Positions 23,510-32,108 of a stretch of 64,000 nucleotides of DNA are shown here, in pieces (position 1 is the stretch's first letter; every line of letters starts with the position of its first letter). The notes beneath the pieces are model-generated. The model was not told the origin of the DNA. It saw nothing but the letters and a program-made list of their open reading frames with translations, and did no database searches. The DNA comes from Crocodylus rhombifer. Its lineage: Eukaryota; Chordata; Crocodylia; Crocodylidae. The position numbers and the translations under genes are program-made. The stretch spans positions 310,001-374,000 of the forward strand of contig JAVSML010024435.1 of the NCBI GenBank assembly GCA_038503035.1. Reading direction: 5' to 3'.

Positions 23510-24656
23510 GTGGTATAGTCCTTATGGGTGAAAATAAGGCTCAGCTGGGTAAGACTGTGCCTGTGATAAAGGCCAGTTTGCAAATTTTGGTATTCCGCCT
23601 GCTTGTAGAAAAAGAGACAGGCAAAAAGGAAGGGATACTATGCATCCCAAGTCAAACAAACCCAGGCCCATCACTTGTTAAACATGGGGGTGGATTACTA
23701 AGTAAAGAAACTAAGAATATAACTATTCTTTTGCCCTTAAGGGAAGCAACTGCTGAAGTGCCCCCACTTTTGGAAGAATAAGTTTTGTCAGGCTATGAAG
23801 AAATTGATTTTAAAATGGTATTTTTCAGCCTTGATGGTGTATGCCTTTATATATGTTAGATATATGCTTGGTGCTGTTTGTCCTCACTATCAAAGATGTC
23901 AGTTGCTAAATGATTTTTATAGCATAATTTTACAGTTTTTTAATAAAGAAGCTTTTTATACATACAGCTTATTTTAATTAATAGCCAATTAATGTCATTT
24001 CCATTCATGTTTATTCCATATTTAATTGCCTGAATTTAATAGTAGAAACATATATAGCACCTTTCATTCTGAACCATCCCAAAGCACTTCAGACACACAC
24101 AGAAAATGTTCTTTTGGGGGAAAGTGTCAGTATGCTGGTGCAGGGCATACTGCAGAAACACAGTGAGGGAAAAATTTGACTCAGGATACAAAGACAAAAC
24201 TTTATTCCTATATAAAGGATTATTGAGAGCATTCAGATTTGCATACAAAAAAAATTATACTGATGGAATTTGAATTGGTTGTGCCAGGCAGTCTAGATGC
24301 ACATCTAATGTTTGGATCTCTAAGCTATTTAGCCACTCAATAATCTTAATTTTTTTCATTTCCTTCTGTACTACTTATTTGCAAATCCCTGCCCAAGCCT
24401 TTTTATTTGTTAAAGAGCATTTTCAATTGGACTTACCTTAGAACACAATACTGCCATTAACTGGAAGACTGTTCACTACTTAGTACTATAAGGTGTTTCT
24501 CAGAACACCAACCTAACACTGGTCAGGAGAACAAGAGACTGAGGCCTAGAGATTCACATCAAAGATCTGATTCTTATACTAAGTCTATTTTACAAATTTC
24601 TGCATAAAGGAGATTTAAGGTTGGAATAATTGGAATTCATCTACACTTTAGTGCTC
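23510..24656. other. NLN intron 6 segment with exon 7 micro-copy
   Basis: An 85-codon ATG frame at 23524-23781 (plus) is unrecognised. Within it, 23728-23758 repeats 31 nt of NLN exon 7 exactly, on the same DNA strand as the exon. From 24040 the sequence TAGCACCTTTCATTCTGAAC...CCCAAAGCACTT resembles an old amniote interspersed repeat. No other feature seen. Confidence 0.5.
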
Positions 24657-24661
24657 ATTAA
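24657..24661. repeat. ERV target-site duplication, left
   Basis: ATTAA directly precedes the 5' LTR and is repeated at 30381-30385. A 5-bp duplication fits class III (ERV-L-like) and some other retroviral integrases. Confidence 0.8.
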
Positions 24662-25506
24662 TGTCAGAACCAATTTTAGTAAAGGTGCTGGCTAACACAG
24701 GGTTAAACACAGACATGCGCAGACAAGCAAGTGGAAAATCCCCAGAGGGCTAGTAAGCATGCCCTGCACATGCCCCACACTTGACCCCACGCTTGTCAAT
24801 CAGTGAGGTAATCTGAACTGACACCATGTGCATGCCCAGTCTTGCCTCAGGCATGACATAATTTGACTAGAAACTTCCATGGGGGAAGCCGTGTGATTGG
24901 CCGCTCGAGACATATTTAAGGCTAGGGAGTCTCCACACACAGCGGAGACTAGTGACCAGAGGAGACTAGACAGATCTGAGCAGAGATCGCTCCAGCAAAG
25001 ACTGCCTCAGGCCTAGACTCCTGGTTTGTAAGAGCCATTGGTCTCCCTGCCACCATCGTATCCCGGCGTACCCCTTCCTTAATAACGCTCGTCTCATCTC
25101 GGCTACTTGTTATCAATTATCGTTCCGGTTTTGACTACTCGTTTACTACGTTCCGATTACTCGTTCATCGTTCCAATTATTCGTTCGACTCGACACGTTC
25201 CAGTTACCTACGCTCTATGTTCTCGACTTGTTCATCTTGTTCCGGTTTACTCGTTCATGTCCGTCTTCACCACCATTACCGACCCGGCCTCGTTCATTGT
25301 TTCTCGTTCATCGCACCATTTATCGTACTCGTTTGTAACTAAGTTGACCTGCCTACGCTACATCACCATCTCGTGGTGTAAGTAAGAAAAATAAAAGTTA
25401 TCTTTTGAAACCACACGCTTGTCCGCCCGCTCTGACTCCTTGCTTCTAATCCCACCTGTTCGTTTAGGCTCGGCTCACTGTGACACCGGGGCGCTCGGCT
25501 CCGACA
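24662..25506 (+). mobile_element. 5' LTR of endogenous retrovirus
   Basis: The LTR is 845 bp, beginning TGTCAGAACC and ending GGCTCCGACA. A TATA-like TATTTAAG lies at 24913-24920 and a polyadenylation signal AATAAA at 25390-25395, which gives U3 of about 275 bp and an unusually long R. The R part at 25080-25340 is CpG-rich with many degenerate ACTCGTT/CGTTC units. By eye it differs from the 3' LTR by about 4-5% substitutions (mostly C/T and G/A), plus 7-bp and 12-bp indels in the CGTTC region. It is antisense to NLN in intron 6. Confidence 0.93.
25107..25385 (+). CDS. LTR-internal ORF (5' LTR copy), function unknown
   Basis: A 92-codon open frame in the R region ends TGGTGTAAGTAA, just before the AATAAA signal. 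It opens at a TTG with no in-frame ATG at the start of the block. The 3' LTR carries the counterpart (29975-30259) in the same frame with the same stop, despite a 12-nt length difference. The predicted peptide is rich in hydrophobic, Ser, Thr and Arg residues. The C-poor-in-stops CGTTC composition may keep the frame open by chance, so this could be non-coding. Confidence 0.3.
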   Translation: MLSIIVPVLTTRLLRSDYSFIVPIIRSTRHVPVTYALCSRLVHLVPVYSFMSVFTTITDPASFIVSRSSHHLSYSFVTKLTCLRYITISWCK

Positions 25507-25525
25507 TGGCGTCACGAACAGGATC
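25507..25525 (+). promoter_or_regulatory. Putative primer-binding site
   Basis: TGGCGTCACGAACAGGATC immediately follows the LTR-terminal CA. It starts with the TGG expected from a tRNA CCA end. It resembles the lysine-tRNA site TGGCGCCCGAACAGG with a small change, but the tRNA cannot be assigned with confidence. Confidence 0.5.
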
Positions 25526-25526
25526 C

Positions 25527-27333
25527 ATGGGAGGCTTGGAATCAGAGTTGATCCGTCACTGCCCATGGCGCAGTGGAAGCCGTCCAACTGACAGCTCGGA
25601 CGACTTACAGGCACACATTGCGTTCCATCAGGCTGCCAATCCGGCCGCGTCCCTAATAAATGGGTACCTGTTCCTTCGTGGTAGTAATGAAAAGGAATGG
25701 GCCATCCGGCTCAGTGCAAGCGCTCTCGGCTGTGTAACGCGGGACCCCAGGGCCGTCTATCGCCCAAGGGAGGAAACCGGGTCCATATCCCTTGCCCGCG
25801 TGAAACCTTCGGGCGCGGCGAGTCCCAGCCCGGCCCAAGCGTTTGTCCGGCGTGTGGAGTATATGAAGGAGGGAGGTGAGGACACTCCTCCAGACAGATT
25901 TAACTGCCTGAACCTTACGCTGGGATCAAGGGGGCACGAGCTGTTAACGCAGCTCCGGGAGAGTTTAGAAGCTAATGGGTGAACCGTTAAATGGACCGGC
26001 CCTAAGTGGAAGAATGGAAAAATGTTAAATGTACTATTTCGAGAGTATGTTGCTGTACTAACAGAAAATGCAGACTTGGGAGTGCAGCTTGAGACCGCTG
26101 CCCGAGCTGCCGCTGAAAATTTAGCCGCACCGCCATTACAAGATGGCGCTGGCAGAAGGGAGAGCTCGAGCGGGAGACCCCGTACCGAAAAGCACGCCAA
26201 AGCCGACTCCGCCCACTTGGAGCCCGCCTCCTGCCACAGCACCGCCCACGACGTCAATGTCACCACCGCCGTACGCACAGCGCCACCTAGAGGACGCAAA
26301 AATGAAAGCAACGACCAAAACCGAAAGTGACGCACGGATGACCACAGAAGAAAGCGAAAGCGCACCATCGCAAGCAATGCAACAACTGTCTCCTGAGTTA
26401 GCGACAGCATTACCCATCTCGGTGCAAAAGTGGGTAACTGGCCCTCAAGGCCAAGGAACCCAAGTCACCGTAACCACAAGAACACGAACCCGAGCAGAAA
26501 TGAATGATCTGAAGAAGGAAACGGGACTCAAGTCAGAAGAAACACCAATCGTCTGGTTGGGAAGGTTAATTGCTGAAGCTGGGAATGAAACACTCGACCA
26601 GGATGAAGCTATGCAATTAGTGAGGAACACCGCCTGGAGTAAAGGCAAAGTAGTGGACCCTGTTCCAGTGTTAGCCAACAACTACTGGCCCATTCCACTA
26701 CCTGCTCTAGTGGTTGAAGCATTACAACAAAAAGTGCATACATGGCATGAAGGCTAATGCAAGCGCCCTCGTATATGCTATACTGGGATACTCTTATGCA
26801 TCGTGGAACCCAGCCCAGCAGGCCCTGAACCTAACACCAGCTCAGGCACAGGGAGCCTGGCCGCATCGCTTCGCGACCAATCCAGGAAACGTGCCATGTT
26901 TACTCGAAGCTGTTGAAGCAGCCACAGAAGTATATAGGAGAAGCCAAAATTTAACAGCTAGATTACTGTTAAATCCATCAGTAAATGGCCCGGTAGCATA
27001 TGTATTGGGACAATTAGGTAAGCTACAGGGAGCTATGAGACCTAAAGCTCAGAAGACAGCTTACCCCGTTGTTAATGAGGATTTGAACACTGTGTCAGCC
27101 TACCCGACTGAATATACACCAGCTTGTCCTCGATGGGAAAATCGACGACCCCAAGCTCACAACTCACCACCGCAAGCTGAAGATTCTCCGCCACAACGCA
27201 CCCCAGTGGAGCGAGCAATGTTTGGTTTCTTGCTTTATAAATCTTAACAAAAGAACAGCTAAGATCGTTGGGAGATGAAAGACAGAGAGCTCTTGCGAAA
27301 GCACTTGGATTCGACGAAACCAACAAAAAGTAA
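25527..27333 (+). pseudogene. gag: Retroviral gag, broken in several frames
   Basis: The frame is open from inside the LTR. An ATG at 25527 gives a start MGGLES, matching the N-myristoylation pattern (Gly2, Ser6) of matrix proteins. The first frame stops at TGA 25980-25982 and then resumes in the same frame to about 26330. The reading then continues one frame over (about 26143-26757), with a PPPY late-domain motif at about 26263-26274. Next comes a stretch with EMNDLKKETG and TPIVWLGRLIAEAG, which resembles the ERV-L/spuma-like capsid pattern. A second shift leads to 26750-27247, and a last short block ends near 27333. No Cys-His zinc knuckle was found. At least one stop and two or three frameshifts make it non-coding as it stands. 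Confidence 0.75.
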
Positions 27334-27362
27334 AAAAACGAGTAGTCACTGTCAGTGTCAGC

Positions 27363-27866
27363 ATGGTGACCAGCGGCGCTAAACAACTCACTGATCCCGA
27401 TCAACAAAATGACGACCAGAAAGAGAAAGCGCTTAAAAAAGAAAATGAGGATCTGAAGCAAGAGATTTCTAAACTGTATGACATGATTCTGCATCTTAAA
27501 AATTCTCTGAAACTGAATGAAGAAGAAAATAAAAAATTAGATATGAAAGTTCGAGATACGCAGTTAAAGATGGAAAATAATGAGAAAACCGTTATAAAGC
27601 TAATCACAGCCCATGAAGAAATGAAGAAGAAACTTAAGAATGAGCAATTACTAATTAAGAGTCTAAAATCCAATGAAACGACCAAAGACATTGAAACTGA
27701 AGTGAAAAATAGGGAAACTAACATGGAGACAAGGCTGATAGATCAAAAATTTAAAAATAGAGGCTGTCCGTATGTCATTTGTTTTTCAGGTCCGGAGGGG
27801 GTGACAGTCATCAGCTCCAACGACAGCCAAGAGAAGGCGCGTCATCTTCTACCTCACCCAGAATGA
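27363..27866 (+). CDS. Coiled-coil ORF in the place of pol, unknown origin
   Basis: A true ATG opens 168 codons. Residues about 18-135 are Lys/Glu/Asn-rich with hydrophobic heptad spacing (for example KENEDLKQEISKLYDMILHL and LKMENNEKTVIKLITAHEEM), a long predicted coiled coil. The DNA here is markedly AT-rich compared with flanking gag and env. The coiled-coil block ends near 27770, at a pyrimidine tract and AG (27788-27789) that looks like the env splice acceptor; the final 25 or so codons read into env leader sequence. I recognise no retroviral protein in it and no pol motif nearby. It could be a captured host exon set or a lineage-specific accessory gene. The ORF is clear, the function unknown. 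Confidence 0.55.
   Translation: MVTSGAKQLTDPDQQNDDQKEKALKKENEDLKQEISKLYDMILHLKNSLKLNEEENKKLDMKVRDTQLKMENNEKTVIKLITAHEEMKKKLKNEQLLIKSLKSNETTKDIETEVKNRETNMETRLIDQKFKNRGCPYVICFSGPEGVTVISSNDSQEKARHLLPHPE
27782..27790 (+). promoter_or_regulatory. Candidate env splice acceptor
   Basis: TTTGTTTTTCAG|GTCC gives a pyrimidine tract with AG at 27788-27789, about 245 bp upstream of the env signal-peptide ATG. The position suits a subgenomic env mRNA. Confidence 0.45.
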
Positions 27867-28034
27867 CCAGAAACGCTACTCGCCCTCGAGTGGAGACGAC
27901 AGTGGACTCAAGGAGAGATCGAGATGACATCAACCAAGAACCAAGTGACTTTGTCCCTGTATTGAATAATAGTTATATTTATTTCTACCTCACAGTCTGC
28001 CGAACCAGTTACCAAACCCGGCAGTATAACCAAT

Positions 28035-29514
28035 ATGGTCTTGCACTTATTGTCACTTTGGGCCACCGCCACGGGAGATGGCGAAACGGGAAGCGGTTTA
28101 ACCGCATGTCTCCGGGTCCCACTGTCAGTTGAAGACCCAGTCCGTACCCGGTATTTGTACGGGGTACAATGTCTCAGATTGGTTTTCCCAAGTCTCAAGG
28201 GGGCAAAAGACCTCCATTAACATCTCGATAGGCAGAGGTTCTGCCTTTATTGATTTTTCTTGGCCCTGCAATTTCACCCTTGATGATCTCTCTACCCAGC
28301 CCCCTCGTGAGGGTTGTTTTGCAAGGGGAGCCCCCTATGCTTGTTCGGCCATCCCCTGGGGGATACACCCCCAAAGCAACAACTGGTCCCGGCCCTATAT
28401 GTCACTCATATGGGACCCTCGTTCCATCACTCCGCCTTGGCACCTCGACCTCACGCCCCATGGTGGGAAAACTATACCGGTAGTCACTTTGTCTCCTTTG
28501 ATAAAGCCTGCTCCCTTAGTCCAGTGGGACGCCTCTTTGACTGTTGATCTAACCCGATCGGGTCCCCTGGGAAACGGTTCCTGGTTTGGGTTTTCTTACC
28601 CCACTTTACGGGCAGTATTATTAGATGCCGCCTGCCATGGCGTCAAACCCCCTGTTAAACAGTCTGGCCCGCCTGAACTAGCAAGGCAAGCTTTCCCTTT
28701 CCCCGGTGTATGCTCGGAGTTAATGACACCTGCACCATTCGGTCTTGTCTGGACACGTTTGGATGGGCGATTATACACTGCCCTGCCCGCCACCCTTTCG
28801 GGTCTACAGTGCTTTTTAAGTTCTGCTTTATTTTGTCCACCCTTACAAGCCTCGACGGTTTACCCACCGAGTCCGGCCCTACACCGCCATGCTCACTCCA
28901 CTACCCCGGTATGGAGTTCGCTCACACAGGGGGAAAGGACCACCCAGGGCCTTAGTTGGGGCTTCGAAGGATTTTTCCTTTGGGGTCTCGCAATTGCAAA
29001 AGCTCGAATAGCCATTGCAAAACTGTCTGAGCAGGTTGAGCTTCTTGCTAACCGTGCTGCAACCGGCTTCGAACTGATAAATCAGCAACTGCAAGCTACT
29101 TCTCAGATGACCATGCAAAATCGTTTGGCCCTGGATGCCCTCCTTATCCAGCAGGGAGGTCTTTGCCAATATTTAAATCTATCAAGAGACATGTGTTGCA
29201 TAGCGATCCCTAATGTTTCTCTCCCCCTTCAAGATCAAGTTATAAAGATTAAAAAAATTGCAGAAGATGTCAATGCCGTTTCTGGCACTGGACAAGGTTG
29301 GCTGTCCCGGTTGTTTAAATTAGGTTGGGACGCTTCGTCCTGGCTACTAAATTTGCTCACTCCGTTGTTGTCATTCCTATTCATCTTAGTTGTAGTAATC
29401 ACTGTAATCTGTTGTGTGTTTCAATTTTTAAGACGTAAGTTAACGACTTTATCTGTTGCTGTATATACAAGTTTACCCACTCATGTTAATTTAAGAGACA
29501 AAGATGAATGTTAA
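28035..29514 (+). pseudogene. env: Retroviral env (SU-TM), one N-terminal frameshift
   Basis: An ATG at 28035 starts a short hydrophobic leader (MVLHLLSLWATATG), a plausible signal peptide. That frame stops at 28220, while the body of Env reads in the next frame from about 28102 to 29514, so one frameshift lies between about 28100 and 28135. The body has several N-X-S/T sites. A hydrophobic fusion-peptide-like stretch lies at about 28960-29010, followed by a coiled region. It also has an immunosuppressive-domain-like QNRLALDALL (about 29116), a Cys-X9-Cys-Cys cluster (29164-29199) and a C-terminal membrane anchor at about 29335-29430. No RXKR furin site is evident. This is a gamma/alpha-type transmembrane subunit in a nearly open gene. 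Confidence 0.8.
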
Positions 29515-29545
29515 ATTTTTAAGTATTAACACCTGTGTTACCAGC

Positions 29546-29554
29546 AAGGGGGCA
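29546..29554 (+). promoter_or_regulatory. Polypurine tract
   Basis: AAGGGGG followed by CA directly precedes the 3' LTR and is the expected plus-strand primer position. It is short for a polypurine tract. Confidence 0.55.
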
Positions 29555-30380
29555 TGTCAGAACCAATTTTAGTAAAGGTGCTGGCTAACACAGGGTTAAG
29601 CATAGACATGCGCAGACAAGCAAGTGGAAAATCCCCAGAGGGTTAGTAAGCATGCCCTGCACATGCCCCACACTTGACCCCATGCTTGTCAATCAGTGAG
29701 GTAATCTGAACTGACACCATGTGCATGCCCAGTCTTGCCTCAGGCATGACATAATTTGACTAGAAACTTCCATGGGGGAAGCCGTGTGATTGGCCACTCG
29801 AGACATATTTAAGGCTAGGGAGTCTCCACACACAGCGGAGACCAGTGACCAGAGGAGACTAGGCAGATCTGAGCAGAGATCGCTCCAGCAAAGACTGCCT
29901 CAGGCCTAGACTCCTGGTTTGTAAGAGCCATTGGTCTCCCCGCCACCATTGTATCCCGGCGTACCTCTTCCTTAATGTCTCGTCTCGGCTACTTGTTATT
30001 GATTATCGTTCTGGTTTTGACTACTCGTTTACTACGTTCCGATTACTTGTTTACTACATTCCGATTACTCATTCCGGTTACCTATGCTCTACGTTCTCGA
30101 TTCATTCATCTTGTTCTGGTTTACTCGTTCACGTCTGTCTTCGCCACCATTACCGACCCGGCCTCGTTCATCGTTTCTCGTTCATCACACCGTTTATTGT
30201 ACTCGTTTGTAACTAAGTTGACCTGCCTACGCTACATCACCATCTCGTGGTGTAAGTAAGAAAAATAAAAGTTATCTTTTGAAACCACACGCTTGTCCGC
30301 CCGCTCTGACTCCTCGCCGCTAATCCCACCTGTTCGTTCATGCTCGGCCCACCGTAACACCGGGGTGCTTGGCTCCGACA
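29555..30380 (+). mobile_element. 3' LTR of endogenous retrovirus
   Basis: The LTR is 826 bp with the same termini as the 5' LTR (TGTCAGAACC ... GGCTCCGACA). TATTTAAG lies at 29806-29813 and AATAAA at 30264-30269. It is followed by the ATTAA target duplication. The 19-bp shortfall relative to the 5' LTR is fully explained by a 7-bp and a 12-bp indel in the CGTTC-rich R segment. Confidence 0.93.
29975..30259 (+). CDS. LTR-internal ORF (3' LTR copy), function unknown
   Basis: Here the frame begins with a real ATG and runs 94 codons. The start MSRLGYLLLIIVLVL is hydrophobic, like a signal anchor. The C-terminal third is nearly identical to the 5' LTR copy, and the stop lies at the same place before AATAAA. 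Whether it is translated is unknown; see the 5' copy for the composition caveat. Confidence 0.35.
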   Translation: MSRLGYLLLIIVLVLTTRLLRSDYLFTTFRLLIPVTYALRSRFIHLVLVYSFTSVFATITDPASFIVSRSSHRLLYSFVTKLTCLRYITISWCK

Positions 30381-30385
30381 ATTAA
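30381..30385. repeat. ERV target-site duplication, right
   Basis: ATTAA, matching 24657-24661. Confidence 0.8.
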
Positions 30386-31228
30386 CACTGTTAGAGCAAT
30401 GTAAAGAACCTTAATAAACTAAAATGAGACACTAAGACTTTTAATAAAACCTGGTTCTTTCGGAGTCCTAGTGGTTAAGTCACTCATCTGGTAGAACACT
30501 GAGGGGCATCTTCTAATGTATACTTAACTGTACAAAAAGTAGAACAGTTTGTATATGAGAAATTGGAAGAGACACCCCAAAGAACACCTTCATAGCCCAG
30601 GTGTTAGGACATTCTGGAAAGTAGGGGACCTCAATTCAAATCCATAGTCTGAGTCTGGCAGCTCTGACCTCTGTTGTATACTGGACAATGTGGAGGGAAC
30701 ATTATCACCATCACCTCCTCCGTCTTGTGAATGAACCTAAACTATGCTCTTTTGAGCCTAACCCCCTCACCCCCAATTGAAACATTTTGATTTAGATGTG
30801 CTGAAATCAATACTTTGACATTGGTGAAATTTACACAAAATAAAATAAAATACTTGGCCAAAATTATTCATAGTTAGAATTTAGTGACTAGCTTTGGTTC
30901 TTCCCGAACTGCATTTTTGCAACAAATAAACTATGAAAGAAAGAATAAGTAAATGAATAAATTGTCCAAGCTTTCCATTAACTTTTTGGAAAGGAAAAAT
31001 AGCAATAAAAAATAACTGGATAGAAATGACCATTTACAGCCAATTTTTAACAATACCGCCTGAAGCATCCTACTTGAAAATGAGTAAGTAGAAACAATAG
31101 ACACAAGAGAATAGATTCTTTTCTAGACCTACATAAAACATAATTGGCTATTAGGGTGTAACTCTAGTAATTGTATCAAGTGCCATTATTAGAAATTATG
31201 AAGTCCTTCATACCTGAATGATATGCTG
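30386..31228. other. NLN intron 6 sequence, nothing recognised
   Basis: AT-rich unique sequence without ORFs or repeats I can identify. Confidence 0.6.
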
Positions 31229-31236
31229 TTTTACAC

Positions 31237-31663
31237 CAGTGGTGCTCAACCATTCTGTGCTGTGGACCAGACAAGTGGTCCAGCATTGGTCTGTGGGCCA
31301 GATTCAGCGCACCGGATTGATCCATGGGTCCAAAAACATATATACTCCTAGCCCAGCATGCGCCAGATTGAGACCACCACCCCAGCCTCAGCCCTGCATG
31401 TGCCAGAGTGGGCCCATTGCCACACTGCAGCGTCATGCATGCTGGATTGGGCCTGCCACTCTGGCCCCAAGTGCTGGACAATGCACACATCAATGTCATA
31501 TGGTTGCAGGGCTTAGAAATTTGGCTGCAGGGGAATAGTGGCAGTGTTAATTGCTATCACTGCCTCACTGCCAAATACCTTGACCTGTGGGGAGCCCCAT
31601 GAACCAGATGATACAGCTTCATGGGTTGTATCTGGACTGTGGGCTTGAGAGTGAGCACCACTA
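31237..31663. mobile_element. Non-autonomous hAT element, CAGTGGTGCTCAACC family, copy 1
   Basis: The element is 427 bp. Its left end CAGTGGTGCTCAACC is inverse to the right end GAGTGAGCACCACTA. Flanks TTTTACAC (31229-31236) and ATTTATAC (31664-31671) agree at 6 of 8. It lies 83 bp from the exon 6 donor of NLN. The related copy is at 62782-63140. Confidence 0.75.
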
Positions 31664-31753
31664 ATTTATACATTTTGCTACTACTTCTACTCATTACACT
31701 TGAGAACACATTTGGTATTTTATGTATGGTAAAACAACAGATAACTGATGTAC

Positions 31754-31911
31754 CTCTTTGCATCTTGTATTAAAAGCAGATTCCATTTTTCTTCTGGTTT
31801 CTGGAATACAGCACTTCTTCATAACAGGAAAATAATGGGGATACTTTAAGGTAACTTTATACTCATCCTCTATCATTTCTAAGCTATTGATGAAGTCATC
31901 AGGAAGACCTT
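31754..31911 (-). CDS. NLN: NLN exon 6
   Basis: Length is 158 nt. The acceptor is TTACCACAG and the donor GAG|GTACATC. It continues phase 1 from exon 5 and ends in phase 0. It encodes [20 protein letters not shown], then [20 protein letters not shown] and [13 protein letters not shown]. The CCIPETRR block distinguishes NLN from THOP1 (CHVPETRR). The following 9.8 kb intron 6 contains the endogenous retrovirus in antisense orientation. Confidence 0.97.
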
Positions 31912-32108
31912 CTGTGGTAAACAAGATCACAAGATTTGAAAAAGGATATTCTCAAGAATTGAGTTTTTTTTTTTTTAAACAAAAGAATATGTAGCATAAA
32001 ACAATACTGCACTTACCAATAACCAGTTAGCTTTTAGAAGTCTTCACAGAGGTATAACCCCATGTTTTACAGCTATTTGCTAATGCTTTTGATAATCAAA
32101 TACAACAA

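Noticed and set aside
23524..23781. 85-codon ATG ORF containing the exon 7 micro-copy
   Set aside because: The copied piece is read on the opposite strand to NLN; no homology is recognised, so the ORF itself is not called a gene.
25507..29554. Search for pol motifs (protease DTG, RT YxDD, integrase) in the ERV
   Set aside because: None seen in any plus frame, and the interval between gag and env is filled by the coiled-coil ORF.
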